From an uncultured Oribacterium sp. (GTDB lineage: Bacteria > Bacillota > Clostridia > Lachnospirales > Lachnospiraceae): 64,000 nucleotides of DNA. Below the pieces are notes generated by a model, which did no database searches, was not told where the DNA came from, and saw nothing but the letters and a program-made list of their open reading frames with translations. The DNA lies in contig CALAOB010000098.1 of the NCBI GenBank assembly GCA_937927445.1, forward strand, positions 1-64,000, given 5' to 3'. Numbering within the stretch: the stretch's first letter is position 1; every line of letters starts with the position of its first letter. A program made the position numbers and the translations under genes. Shown here piece after piece: positions 52,361 through 61,629 of the stretch.

Positions 52361-54416
52361 CGTTTTCCTTTTCCTGCTTCTTCTTATCCTTATGCTTCTT
52401 CACGAATACCGCAGCCGCCGCCAGCAGCACGACGCCACCACCGATGATCGGAAGCTTAAAACGCTGGAAAAATCCCGGCGTCTCCTCCGGCATCATATCC
52501 ATGCCGCTCATGTCATCCATGTTCTCCATCGGCTCGTTCACCATGAGGTTCACCGACTGCTCGGAGGTATGGACCTCTCCGTTCACATCCTCGTAGCTGA
52601 TGATGACCTGAATCGTGCCATCATCCATGGTCGGAGCCGCACCCGTGATCATCGCATCCACAGACCCCGACTCACCCGGCTTGATATTTCCGACGTAGCT
52701 GCTGGTATCGTTGATCGAGTCTGCCTTAAACTCCGCGGTCACATTGTAAAGGATGACCTTACCGGTGTTGTTGATGTTGAACATCACATTTGCTTCACTG
52801 CCGACGTCAATGCTTTCAGGCATCACATCGTAGTTGGACACAGAAAGTCGTGCCTCCTGGTTGACGGTGATGTTCAGCGTCACCTTCTCCTCGGCGTTCT
52901 TGAAATCCGGGGAGTCATACTTTTCATTGATGGTCAGCGCATAGGAACGCGGATCAACGCCCGGTTCCGCCACCATATTCCATGCGATTTCCTTCGTCTC
53001 ACCGGCCGCGAGGCTGTTGATGACATAGGAGTTCGCGCCGTTCTCCGTCGACAGCGCCGAGGACTCATTCACCTTTTCCGACTCGAGGGACAACAGGATA
53101 TTGCTGGCACTGATGCCGGTACTTGCGTTCTGCATCTGTACCACCAGCTTAAACGGCTGCCCGGCGTACACCTTCTCCGGTTCGGTATGATAGCCCGCTA
53201 CGACGAGACGCGCCTTTGATCGGTCGTTCGCATTGAAATCACGCTGACTGTCGGTTTCATCCGTGGTCGGGTTACTGATATGAACGTAGTAGGTATACTG
53301 CTCCGTCTTCGTGATGGTCGCGTCCGGCGTCTCCTTATAGCTCACCGTGAAGCCGATGGCATGATCACCGCTCTTCGAATCCTTCGCGATGGCCATCGAG
53401 TACGGTGCCGAGATCGTCTGATCTGCCTCCACACGGACGAAGCTGCGGTCATAGTTCTCCTCCGTCACACGGAACGGGAAGCTGCTGTAGTCGACCTTTC
53501 CGGCGGACGCCGTCGAAGACGCATCACCGGAGGCAGCACCGCCATTTCCCTTATTCATCTTCACGACGACATCATAGAGCGCCCGTCCCTTCTTATTGCG
53601 AAGATTCACGGCGAACTGTACGGTGCCCGGATAGGTGCCGCTCGGCGTCGACTGTCCCTCGCCGAGCACGAAGGCCTGATCCTTCGTCACGCTGGTCGGA
53701 TTCGAAATCGTTCCGAGGTCCTGCACATAGATATTGATGAACTCGGCACGGCTGAGACTGCCATACTGTCCCGTCGAGTTATACGGCACATCGTAGTTCA
53801 TCGAGATCGGGATCGCATAGTAGCCTTCCTTGATATCGTTCCGGATCTTGACATTAAAGGTCACCTCCTTATACTCGCCCTTCTGCAGCGAGCCGAGGTT
53901 CTTCTCCTGATTCATCGTCGAGGTACCGATCTCAAGTGGATAGGTACCGCCGTCCACCGGATAGGTGAGGCCGAGCGACGCATTATAGGCACGCTGCGCC
54001 CCCGCCTGGTAGCCTTCATTGTATGCATCATGCTGCAGGGACTCCTGCTCATTATCCGAGTCCTTATCATATGGATTCGACTTGTTCGAATTCGGCACGA
54101 TGCCCTTCGTATTCAGCAGATTCTGATCCTGGCTCAGGCGCACGCGCACGTTGTTGATGACATCACCCGTCGGATTATAGAGTCCGTTCACGCCGTTAAA
54201 GCCCACCTTCACGGTCAGCTGGAAATCCTGTCCGATGCCGGCGACCGGTGTGTCTGCCGCGTCATGGATGAAGGTGTTCATGTTGGTATCGACGTAGGAC
54301 GCCTGTGCCTCCATCGGCTGTACGAAGGACAATGCAGGCGACAGGAGCGCGAGCACCATCGCGCCGCACAGAAAGCGCCGAAGGATCGTATGCTTCTTTA
54401 TCTCAAAATGCTTCAT
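52347..54416 (-). CDS. Large secreted, membrane-anchored Ig-like protein of an ABC cluster
   Basis: 689 residues from ATG 54416 (GAGGGG 9 bases upstream). Signal peptide ends near QPMEAQAS. The body is a series of beta-rich domains with NEW3/CARDB/COG1361-like patterns (QDFQLTVKVGFNGVNGLYN, KARLVVAGYHTEPEKVYAGQ, EARLSVSNYDVMPESIDVGS). Near the C-terminus is a Met/Glu/Asp-rich stretch (MENMDDMSGMDMMPEETPG), then a TM helix (LPIIGGGVVLLAAAAVFV) and a Lys-rich tail. It takes the place a MacA adaptor has in MacAB systems. Role unknown; adaptor or substrate presenter is inference. Confidence 0.8.
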   Translation of the reverse strand: MKHFEIKKHTILRRFLCGAMVLALLSPALSFVQPMEAQASYVDTNMNTFIHDAADTPVAGIGQDFQLTVKVGFNGVNGLYNPTGDVINNVRVRLSQDQNLLNTKGIVPNSNKSNPYDKDSDNEQESLQHDAYNEGYQAGAQRAYNASLGLTYPVDGGTYPLEIGTSTMNQEKNLGSLQKGEYKEVTFNVKIRNDIKEGYYAIPISMNYDVPYNSTGQYGSLSRAEFINIYVQDLGTISNPTSVTKDQAFVLGEGQSTPSGTYPGTVQFAVNLRNKKGRALYDVVVKMNKGNGGAASGDASSTASAGKVDYSSFPFRVTEENYDRSFVRVEADQTISAPYSMAIAKDSKSGDHAIGFTVSYKETPDATITKTEQYTYYVHISNPTTDETDSQRDFNANDRSKARLVVAGYHTEPEKVYAGQPFKLVVQMQNASTGISASNILLSLESEKVNESSALSTENGANSYVINSLAAGETKEIAWNMVAEPGVDPRSYALTINEKYDSPDFKNAEEKVTLNITVNQEARLSVSNYDVMPESIDVGSEANVMFNINNTGKVILYNVTAEFKADSINDTSSYVGNIKPGESGSVDAMITGAAPTMDDGTIQVIISYEDVNGEVHTSEQSVNLMVNEPMENMDDMSGMDMMPEETPGFFQRFKLPIIGGGVVLLAAAAVFVKKHKDKKKQEKENDETI

Positions 54417-54445
54417 GATTTTATACCCCTCTATATACACCGTAC

Positions 54446-55207
54446 TCAGCCGAGCGGCGTCACAAGCGCGTATGGCGGATTTCCGGTTTCTGTCTCTATT
54501 TTCTGTTCGATCGGGCTCTTCGGATTGATCACCGTCTCGACGATCTTACCATCGACGACACGTAACTGCCGGTCCGCCCAGGAGGCGATATGCGGATCAT
54601 GGGTGACCATGATCAGTGTACGGTCCTCCTCGCGTACGATTTTCCGGAGAAGGCTCAGTACATCCTCCGTCGTATGCGAATCGAGATTACCGGTCGGCTC
54701 ATCGGCGAAGATGATCTTTGGATCGATGACGAGCGCCCGGGCGATCCCGACACGTTGCTGCTGTCCGCCGGACATCTGGTTCGGCATATGCTCTCCCTGA
54801 TCCCCGATCCCGATCAGCTTCATATATTTCTCCGCTTCCCGGATCCGCTTTTCATACGGCACCCCGCGGAACATCAGCGGCATCGCGACATTCTCGACCG
54901 CATTCATCGAGCCGATCAGATTATAGCTCTGGAAGATGAAGCCGACATTCTGACGCCGGAAGCTGACGAGCTCCGCTTCGCTCATCTTATCGATGCGCTT
55001 GCCCGCGATCTGAATCGCACCACGACTCGGCGCTTCCAGACCCGCCAGCATATTGAGACAGGTTGACTTACCAGAGCCGGAGGTACCGACGATCGCGACG
55101 AACTCCCCCTGGTAGACATCGAAGGACACACCATTCAACGCATAGACCTTATTGTCTCCGATTTTAAAAATCTTATATAGATCCCGCACCTTGATGATCG
55201 GTTCCAC
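54446..55207 (-). CDS. MacB/LolD-type ABC transporter ATP-binding protein
   Basis: 253 residues. GTG 55207 is chosen because AGGAG lies 7 bases upstream and the product then starts EPIIKVRDLYK like its relatives; the upstream ATG (55228) has no ribosome site. Walker A GTSGSGKST, Q-loop FQSYNLIGSMN, signature MSGGQQQRVGIARAL, Walker B IIFADEPTGNLDS. The C-terminal 15 residues (ETETGNPPYALVTPLG) extend past the usual end. First gene of the ATPase, secreted protein, permease operon. Confidence 0.92.
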   Translation of the reverse strand: MEPIIKVRDLYKIFKIGDNKVYALNGVSFDVYQGEFVAIVGTSGSGKSTCLNMLAGLEAPSRGAIQIAGKRIDKMSEAELVSFRRQNVGFIFQSYNLIGSMNAVENVAMPLMFRGVPYEKRIREAEKYMKLIGIGDQGEHMPNQMSGGQQQRVGIARALVIDPKIIFADEPTGNLDSHTTEDVLSLLRKIVREEDRTLIMVTHDPHIASWADRQLRVVDGKIVETVINPKSPIEQKIETETGNPPYALVTPLG

Positions 55208-55256
55208 TGCATCTCTCCTGTACTTCATCGATAAATAAACGAGTTTCGTGGTCTTC

Positions 55257-55285
55257 ATTATATGACAGGAATAGCTCATATACAA
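55257..55285 (-). promoter_or_regulatory. Promoter of the ABC trio
   Basis: Minus-strand TTGTAT (55280-55285), a 17-base spacer and TATAAT (55257-55262). Confidence 0.72.
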
Positions 55286-55363
55286 TGAACGAATTTATGA
55301 ACTCGCCGTCACGAAAATTAAGATTTACAAGCCACCCCTCCGCGGTCCCTGCTCAACTGTATA

Positions 55364-55393
55364 CAAAAAGACCTGTGCACGTGCACAGGTCTT
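55364..55393 (-). terminator. Terminator of serS
   Basis: A 12-bp perfect palindrome, AGACCTGTGCAC/GTGCACAGGTCT, followed by TTTTTG on the minus strand, 7 bases past the serS stop. Confidence 0.88.
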
Positions 55394-55399
55394 CGATCA

Positions 55400-56719
55400 T
55401 TATGCGTTTGCCGGCTTGCCTTCGATGGAGTTCCACTTCGGGATGAGTACCTTGGTACCACCCATGTACGGCTGAAGCACCTCCGGGATGGTGATGCTGC
55501 CATCCGCCTGCAGACGGTTCTCGAGGAACGCGATCAGCATACGAGGTGGTGCAACACAGGTGTTGTTCAGCGTGTTTGCGAGATGGATCTTTCCATCCTT
55601 ACCCTTGATACGGATGTGCAGACGTCTCGCCTGAGCATCACCGAGGTTCGAGCAGGAACCGACCTCGAAGTACTTCTTCTGACGTGGGGACCATGCTTCG
55701 ACATCGCAGGACTTCACCTTGAGGTCTGCGAGATCACCGGAGCAGCACTCCAGTGTTCTGACCGGAATATCCATCGAACGGAAGAAATCAACGGTGTTCT
55801 TCCAGAGCTTCTCGTACCAGTCCATGGCATCCTCCGGCTCACAGACGACGATCATCTCCTGCTTCTCGAACTGGTGGATACGGTACACGCCTCTCTCCTC
55901 GATACCGTGTGCGCCCTTCTCCTTACGGAAGCAAGGAGAATAGGAAGTAAGGGAAAGCGGAAGGGTATCTGCCGGAAGGATCTCATCGATGAAACGACCG
56001 ATCATCGAGTGCTCGGAGGTACCGATGAGGTAGAGGTCCTCGCCCTCGATCTTATACATCATGGCGTCCATCTCTGCGAAGGACATGACACCATCCACAA
56101 CCTTGGAGCGGATCATATATGGCGGAATCACATAGGTGAAGCCGCGGTTGATCATGAAATCACGCGCATAGCTGAGTACGGCAGAGTGCAGTCTCGCGAT
56201 GTCGCCGATCAGGTAGTAGAAGCCGTTACCGGCAACACGGCCGGCTGCATCAAGATCGATACCACCGAAGGACTCCATGATGTCGGTATGATACGGTACT
56301 TCAAATGCCGGAACGACCGGCTCACCGAAGCGCTCGTTCTCGACGTTGTGAGAATCATCCGGACCGATCGGAACGGACGCATCGATCATGTTCGGGATGA
56401 TCATCATGCGCTTCGTCACCTCAGCCTGCAGCTTCGGCTCCTGCTCCTCGAGCTCCTTCAGACGCGCGGTAAATGCACCGACCTCAGCCTTGACCTCTTC
56501 TGCCTCCGCCTTCTTACCCTGCGCCATCAGCGCACCGATCTGCTTCGACACCGAGTTCTTCTTCGCACGAAGCTCATCGGCCTCCTGCTGGCACTTTCTC
56601 GCCTCGAGATCGTACTTGATGACCTCATCGACTAACGGAAGCTTCTCATCCTGAAACTTCTTCCGGATGTTTTCCTTGACAAGCTCCGGGTTTTCTCTGA
56701 CAAATTTAATATCTAACAT
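55400..56719 (-). CDS. serS: Serine-tRNA ligase
   Basis: 439 residues from ATG 56719 with a GAGAGG site. Charges tRNA-Ser with serine. N-terminal coiled-coil arm (about 30-100) that grips the long variable arm, then the class II core with motif 2 FRKEKGAHGIEERGVYRIHQ and motif 3 NNTCVAPPRMLIAFLEN. The leader is only about 45 bases, so there is no room for a T-box. Confidence 0.97.
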   Translation of the reverse strand: MLDIKFVRENPELVKENIRKKFQDEKLPLVDEVIKYDLEARKCQQEADELRAKKNSVSKQIGALMAQGKKAEAEEVKAEVGAFTARLKELEEQEPKLQAEVTKRMMIIPNMIDASVPIGPDDSHNVENERFGEPVVPAFEVPYHTDIMESFGGIDLDAAGRVAGNGFYYLIGDIARLHSAVLSYARDFMINRGFTYVIPPYMIRSKVVDGVMSFAEMDAMMYKIEGEDLYLIGTSEHSMIGRFIDEILPADTLPLSLTSYSPCFRKEKGAHGIEERGVYRIHQFEKQEMIVVCEPEDAMDWYEKLWKNTVDFFRSMDIPVRTLECCSGDLADLKVKSCDVEAWSPRQKKYFEVGSCSNLGDAQARRLHIRIKGKDGKIHLANTLNNTCVAPPRMLIAFLENRLQADGSITIPEVLQPYMGGTKVLIPKWNSIEGKPANA

Positions 56720-56769
56720 AGGATCCTCTCCCCTTCTGCGAAATCTTTCTGGCGTTAAACGCACCATTT

Positions 56770-56798
56770 ACTATAGCTTGATTTACGTCTGTTTTCAA
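56770..56798 (-). promoter_or_regulatory. Promoter of serS
   Basis: Minus-strand TTGAAA (56793-56798), a 17-base spacer and TATAGT (56770-56775). Confidence 0.7.
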
Positions 56799-56828
56799 GT
56801 CATTCCGTCATAGTTGACAGTCCTGCCC

Positions 56829-56860
56829 CGGAGTGCTGGCAACAGAGGCACAGTACTCCG
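56829..56860. repeat. Small hairpin with GGAGTACTGTGC motif, 3' of the pyridoxal kinase gene
   Basis: Stem CGGAGTGCTG with CAGTACTCCG. The minus-strand reading of 56840-56859 matches the plus strand at 3394-3413 in 19 of 20 bases. Confidence 0.65.
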
Positions 56861-56877
56861 GCACCCCATTCGATCAG

Positions 56878-57762
56878 CTACAGTGCACTGAGAATGTCCT
56901 CGAACTGAACACCGTAGACGACCGGGACCTGCGCCTCCTCGCTGTGGCGGATGCAGAGCGCGACGAAATCGGCAGCCCGGCGGGTAGCGTTCTCGAGCGT
57001 CTCGCCGCGGAGTCACAGGCTCGCGACGATGGCACTGAAGAGGTCGCCGGTCCCCGGGCGGGCATCTCCGGTACGGGCATGATCAACGAAACGGAGATCG
57101 CCGTCCGCCTCCGATACGACATTGATCAGGGCTTCCGGCGGCATCGCTGCAGCCTCTTCTGTCTCCGCATAGGCCTCGACGCCGGTCACGATGATCTGTC
57201 CGTTTGTCAGGTGATGAAGCTCTGAAAGCAGGGCGTGCATCACCATCCCGCGTGTCGCGTCGCTCGTACAGTGGTCGAGCGTCTCCTTCAGCCCCGCATA
57301 ATCGAAGTCGGCGAGGAAGGCCGCTTCCGTGAGGTTCGGGCAGATGAGATTCGCTTTCCGGCAGAGCGCGCGCATCGCCTCGATGTGCTCCTCCGTCATC
57401 CCGCGGTACAGGCGGCCGTGATCCGCCATCGCCGGGTCGAGGAAGATGCGGAGCTTCGGATTCCGCTGCTTCTCCGCCTCGAGATACGCGTCGAGGGCCC
57501 GGAGATCCGTACAGTCACCGAGGTAGCCGATCAGGATGCCGTCGAAATGGATGTTATTTTCGTTCAATGTCTCGAGCCGCTCTTCCATCAACTCCCCGAG
57601 TCCTGTACTGGATACGTGGGGGAAGGCGGTATGGTTGCTGAGCACCGCCGTCGGAATCGGGCAGGCGGTGAGCCCGAGCGCCGAGACGACCGGAATCTGG
57701 ATGGAAAGCGAGCAGCGGCCGACACTGCATAAATCATTGATGAGCGCAAGTTTCTTTAACAC
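56878..57762 (-). pseudogene. pdxK: Pyridoxal/pyridoxamine kinase with in-frame TGA
   Basis: The frame gives 249 residues and then TGA (57013-57015), after the conserved PGTGDLFSAIVASL. Reading on in the same frame gives LRGETLENATRRAADFVALC through to a TAG at 56878-56880, about 44 residues that continue the family's C-terminal helix region. N-terminal LALINDLCSVGRCSL and GYLGD, LDPAMADHGRLY and NLTEAAFLAD are typical of pyridoxal kinases making PLP. Without the TGA the length would be 294, as usual. Either a nonsense mutation, a sequence error, or read-through. It lies 11 bases after rpe. Confidence 0.88.
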
Positions 57763-57773
57763 GAAGGACTCCT

Positions 57774-58436
57774 TTATGCGTGCAGGATGGCGTTAAATGC
57801 CTTTACATTCTCCGCCATACGCTCCCGTGGCTTGAAGACGGCAGAGCCGGCGATGAAGAAGTTCGCCCCGGCATCCTTGATTTCCTGTACGTTGTCGAGG
57901 GTGACACCACCATCGATGCCGATGTTCAGCTCGAGACCGAGGGCGTCTGCCTGCTTGCGGAGGGCACGGATCTTCCCGATCGTATACGGGATCAGCTTCT
58001 GACCACCGAAGCCCGGGTTGACCGACATGATAAGTACGAGGTCCAGCATCGGAAGGACACAGTCCAGGGTGCTGATCGGGGTCGCCGGATTCAGGGCCAC
58101 ACCGGCCTTGAGGCCACGCTCCCGGATCTGCTGGAGCGTACGGTCGAGGTGCGTGCAGGCCTCCTGATGCACCGTGATGCCATCGGCACCGGCATCGGCG
58201 ACCGCATCGATGTAGCGCCCCGGCTCGGAGACCATCATATGGACATCGAAGAAGCAGTGGTTATCCTTGCGTACCGACTGGATCACCGGCATACCGAAGG
58301 AAATATTCGGCACGAAATCGCCATCCATCATATCGAAGTGCAGGTACTTCGTGCCCGCCTCCTCGAGTACACGGAGGTCCTCACGCAGGGTTCCGAAATC
58401 AGCAGATAAAATCGATGGGGACAGATCATAATTCAT
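57774..58436 (-). CDS. rpe: Ribulose-phosphate 3-epimerase
   Basis: 220 residues from ATG 58436 (AGAGGAG upstream). Interconverts ribulose-5-P and xylulose-5-P. TIM-barrel signatures: SPSILSADFG, HFDMMDGDFVPNISFG, LIMSVNPGFGGQ and IGIDGGVTLDN. It follows rsgA by 38 bases, the usual Bacillota order. Confidence 0.97.
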   Translation of the reverse strand: MNYDLSPSILSADFGTLREDLRVLEEAGTKYLHFDMMDGDFVPNISFGMPVIQSVRKDNHCFFDVHMMVSEPGRYIDAVADAGADGITVHQEACTHLDRTLQQIRERGLKAGVALNPATPISTLDCVLPMLDLVLIMSVNPGFGGQKLIPYTIGKIRALRKQADALGLELNIGIDGGVTLDNVQEIKDAGANFFIAGSAVFKPRERMAENVKAFNAILHA

Positions 58437-58474
58437 AGTATTCTCCTCTGCCGTCTTCAAACGGCGTTTCATAA

Positions 58475-59461
58475 TCAGTATCGCTTCTGGTCCTTCAGCT
58501 CCTGATAGAGCATGACATAGCTTTCATAACGCTCGCGGGCGATCTTTCCTTCCTCAACCGCACGCTTCACCGCACAGTCCTTTTCGCCGATGTGCACGCA
58601 GGTGTTGAAGCGGCACGCACTCCGGTAGTCCTCAAACTCCGGGAAGTAGTACATCAGCCGTTCCGGCTCGATGTCCGTCACATAGAGGGAGGTGAAGCCC
58701 GGTGTATCGAGCACATAGGTCTCATCATCGATGTAAAAGAACTCCGAGTGACGGGTCGTGTTCTTCCCGCGCTCGATCTTCTTACTGAGCTCACCGGTTT
58801 CCATGTTCGCCGCCGGGTGGATGAGGTTCGTGAGCGAGGACTTGCCGACACCACTCGGTCCGGAAAGAACGGTGGTCTTTCCGCGCAGTACCTCCATGAT
58901 CTTCGGCAGGCTGTCCTCGTTCCGTGTGCTGATTTCGAGCACCGGATAGCCCGCCTGACGGTAGATCTCCGGAATCAGCTCCGGATGCTCCGCATGGATC
59001 TCCGGGATGGTCTTTGCCCGTGATTTTTTCTTCTTCCAGGCATCGCGATCCTCCGGCACCGTCTCCTCTTCCTCTGCCGTGTCCTCCCCTGGCTGCACGA
59101 GGTCGACCTTGTTAAAGAAGATCACCACCGGGATCTCCCGCTGCTCCATATGGATGAGGAAGCGGTCGAGCAGGTTCAGATTCGGATCCGGATGGCGGAG
59201 TGCGAAGATGACGACCGCCTGGTCGACATTCGCAACCGCCGGTCGGATCAGCTGATTTTTCCGTGGCAGGATGCGGATGACGGAGCCCTCATGCGCCTTC
59301 TCCGAATCCTGTACCGGTTCGATCTCCGCATCATCGCCGACGAGCGGCTTCTCGTTCCGGTTCCGGAAGATGCCCTTCGCGCGGCACTCATAGTCGCCCT
59401 CCGGGGTATGGACATAATAGAAGCCACCGATGCCCTTATAAATTTTACCTTTTAAAACCAT
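58475..59461 (-). CDS. rsgA: Ribosome small-subunit GTPase RsgA
   Basis: 328 residues. Circularly permuted GTPase of 30S maturation. N-terminal OB fold (GKIYKGIGGFYYVHTPEGD), G4 FFNKVDL, then G1 GPSGVGKSS and G3 DTPGF, and a C-terminal zinc site (CRFNTCVHIGEKDC). Between G4 and the rest there is an insert of about 35 charged residues (EDTAEEEETVPEDRDAWKKK), longer than in Bacillus. It follows prkC by 11 bases. Confidence 0.95.
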   Translation of the reverse strand: MVLKGKIYKGIGGFYYVHTPEGDYECRAKGIFRNRNEKPLVGDDAEIEPVQDSEKAHEGSVIRILPRKNQLIRPAVANVDQAVVIFALRHPDPNLNLLDRFLIHMEQREIPVVIFFNKVDLVQPGEDTAEEEETVPEDRDAWKKKKSRAKTIPEIHAEHPELIPEIYRQAGYPVLEISTRNEDSLPKIMEVLRGKTTVLSGPSGVGKSSLTNLIHPAANMETGELSKKIERGKNTTRHSEFFYIDDETYVLDTPGFTSLYVTDIEPERLMYYFPEFEDYRSACRFNTCVHIGEKDCAVKRAVEEGKIARERYESYVMLYQELKDQKRY

Positions 59462-59472
59462 GCATTACCTCT

Positions 59473-61629
59473 CTAGGACCGTGGTGCGAAATTCACGGTA
59501 TAGGATGCGATGACGGTATCGTTCGACGCATCGACGATTTCGACGGTGCCCTTTCCGATGCCTGCGGCACCCTTGATGTTCGGGATCACGACCTGAAGCT
59601 CGGTGCCGGCTTCATAGCTGCGTGCCTCCTGCAGTGTCGTGTAGCGCTCCGTCCCATCGATTTCCTGGCAGAGACGGATCAGGATGATCCGCCGTGTATC
59701 CGCCGCCGGACTGGTCTCACCGCCGATCTTTACGGCCGTGTTGATCGAGCCGTACCAGGCACCCTGACTGTCGGCCACAGTACTCTTCTGGCTCGTCTCT
59801 CCGTCGGAACCGGAAGAAATCGTCAGCGAGATCGTCGTCCCCTTCAGGACCACGGAACCCGGTATCAGGCTCTGGTCGATGACCGTATCCGCCTCATGTG
59901 CCTCATCCGGCACATAGTCGATGCCATCCGGTGTGAGTCCTGCATCCTCCAGCGCGGTCAGCGCATCGTCTTCGCTCAGTGTACGCACCTCCGGCACCAG
60001 TGCCATGCCATTCTCGCTCGCAGAACCGGCGGAACGTGTGATGATCAGCATCGACGTTCCGCTGGTATCCGGCTTGCTGGTGCCGATGATATTGCCCATA
60101 GGGACCGTCTCGGAGAATGCATCCTGAATCTTATAGTTGATCTTTCGTTTTTCCAGCGCCTCGACCAGGGTGTCGCACTTCACGGCATGCAGCGCGTCCA
60201 GCTTCTCCGGCGTCGCCGGATCATAGAAGCGGATGGTCTCTGCCCCCTTCGACACCGTCACATCGAGGGTACTGCCGCTCTGGATTTTCTCCTTCTGGTA
60301 GGCGATGATCGTGCCCTCCGTCGGATACTGATCCGAGAAGCTTTCCTTCGTGGTCCGAAGATGGATATTGTAGGCACCGAGATAGTCCTCGGCCTCCTCC
60401 ACGGTCTTTCCGAGGATATTCGGAAGGAGGTTGTCCAGCGCGGAGATCGTGATATTGATGGTGCCCGACTCCGTCTCCGTCGCCGTCTGTTCCAGCGGCT
60501 GTGTGGTTTCCAGCGCCGTCCGGCTGTCCCGGAAGAAGGAGAACATATTGCGGCCGATGATCAGCACCAGCACGATGATCAGCAGGATACAGACGCCGGC
60601 GATCACACGGTAGATTTTCGTCATGTGGAAGCTGGCTTCATCTTCCTCCGTATCATCGAGGGGAAGCGCATCCGTATCATCGAGATGCGCGAGCTTCTTC
60701 CGCAGCTTCTGCCGGTGCTTCAGCTGATTCAGCTCCCGCGGGGACAGTACCCGGGTCTCACTGAGGTCCTCCGGCATCTCACCGGACATGAAGGAACCGC
60801 TCGGATCCTTCAGTGCCTTCCGGAGGTCCTCCATCAGCTCACCGATGTGCTGGTAGCGGAGCTTTCCCTTCTTCTGCATGCACTTGTATACCGCCATATC
60901 GAGGGCCGGGTACACATCCGGTACCAGCTCCTTCACGTGCGGGATCGGATTCTCGAGGTGCGCGAAGACGACGGACACCGAGGTGTCGCCGTCATACGGC
61001 ACCTGCCCCGTCAGCATCTCATACATCGTACAGCCGAAGCTGTAGATATCCGAACGCTCATCCGACTGCCCGGAGCGGGCCTGTTCCGGCGAAATATAGT
61101 GGACGGAGCCCATGACGGTAGCATTGACCGTCTGCTGCGTCGCGGCACGCGCGATGCCGAAGTCCGCCACCTTCACGTTTCCCTCGCTGTCGACGATGAT
61201 GTTCTGCGGCTTGATATCCCGGTGTACGATGCCCATCTTATGCGCGAGCTCGATGCCGGCCGCCGCCTGCAGTGCGATGGCGATGGTCTCCTGCGAGTCC
61301 ATGCGTCCCGCACGCTTGATATAATTTTTCAGTGTGATACCCTCGACGAGCTCCATCACGATATAGTGCAGCTTCGTCTCCGGATTATCGACGATATCGT
61401 AGACCGCGACGATGTTCGGATGATTCAGCTTCGCTGCCGCCTGGGCCTCGTTCTGAAACTTCCGGATGAAATCCTCATCCTCGCAGTACTCCTCCTTCAG
61501 GACCTTGATCGCGACCTCACGGCCCATCTTCCGATCGTTGGCACGATAGACATAGCTCATGCCACCCTGTCCGATCAGCGTATCGATCTCATAACGTTCG
61601 TCGAGCAGCTGTCCCAGCTCTACCATCAT
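59473..61629 (-). CDS. prkC: PASTA-domain serine/threonine kinase PrkC/Stk1
   Basis: 718 residues. Membrane kinase that senses muropeptides or lipid II. Kinase domain at 1-270: GQGGMSYVY, catalytic VHRDIKPQNI, VADFGIA and GSVHYISPEQA. TM helix at about 337-360 (VIAGVCILLIIVLVLIIG). Outside: three PASTA repeats (ISALDNLLPNILGKTVEEAE; PEKLDALHAVKCDTL; ALVPEVRTLSEDDALTALED) and a further beta-rich domain of about 110 residues at the C-terminus. Start overlaps the prpC stop by 4 bases, so kinase and phosphatase are coupled. Confidence 0.95.
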   Translation of the reverse strand: MMVELGQLLDERYEIDTLIGQGGMSYVYRANDRKMGREVAIKVLKEEYCEDEDFIRKFQNEAQAAAKLNHPNIVAVYDIVDNPETKLHYIVMELVEGITLKNYIKRAGRMDSQETIAIALQAAAGIELAHKMGIVHRDIKPQNIIVDSEGNVKVADFGIARAATQQTVNATVMGSVHYISPEQARSGQSDERSDIYSFGCTMYEMLTGQVPYDGDTSVSVVFAHLENPIPHVKELVPDVYPALDMAVYKCMQKKGKLRYQHIGELMEDLRKALKDPSGSFMSGEMPEDLSETRVLSPRELNQLKHRQKLRKKLAHLDDTDALPLDDTEEDEASFHMTKIYRVIAGVCILLIIVLVLIIGRNMFSFFRDSRTALETTQPLEQTATETESGTINITISALDNLLPNILGKTVEEAEDYLGAYNIHLRTTKESFSDQYPTEGTIIAYQKEKIQSGSTLDVTVSKGAETIRFYDPATPEKLDALHAVKCDTLVEALEKRKINYKIQDAFSETVPMGNIIGTSKPDTSGTSMLIITRSAGSASENGMALVPEVRTLSEDDALTALEDAGLTPDGIDYVPDEAHEADTVIDQSLIPGSVVLKGTTISLTISSGSDGETSQKSTVADSQGAWYGSINTAVKIGGETSPAADTRRIILIRLCQEIDGTERYTTLQEARSYEAGTELQVVIPNIKGAAGIGKGTVEIVDASNDTVIASYTVNFAPRS

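Noticed and set aside
56720..56800. T-box riboswitch upstream of serS
   Set aside because: The predicted leader is only about 45 bases and has no specifier loop or T-box sequence.
57013..57015. Selenocysteine at the pdxK TGA
   Set aside because: No hairpin of bacterial SECIS type is evident right after the TGA, and pyridoxal kinases are not known selenoproteins.
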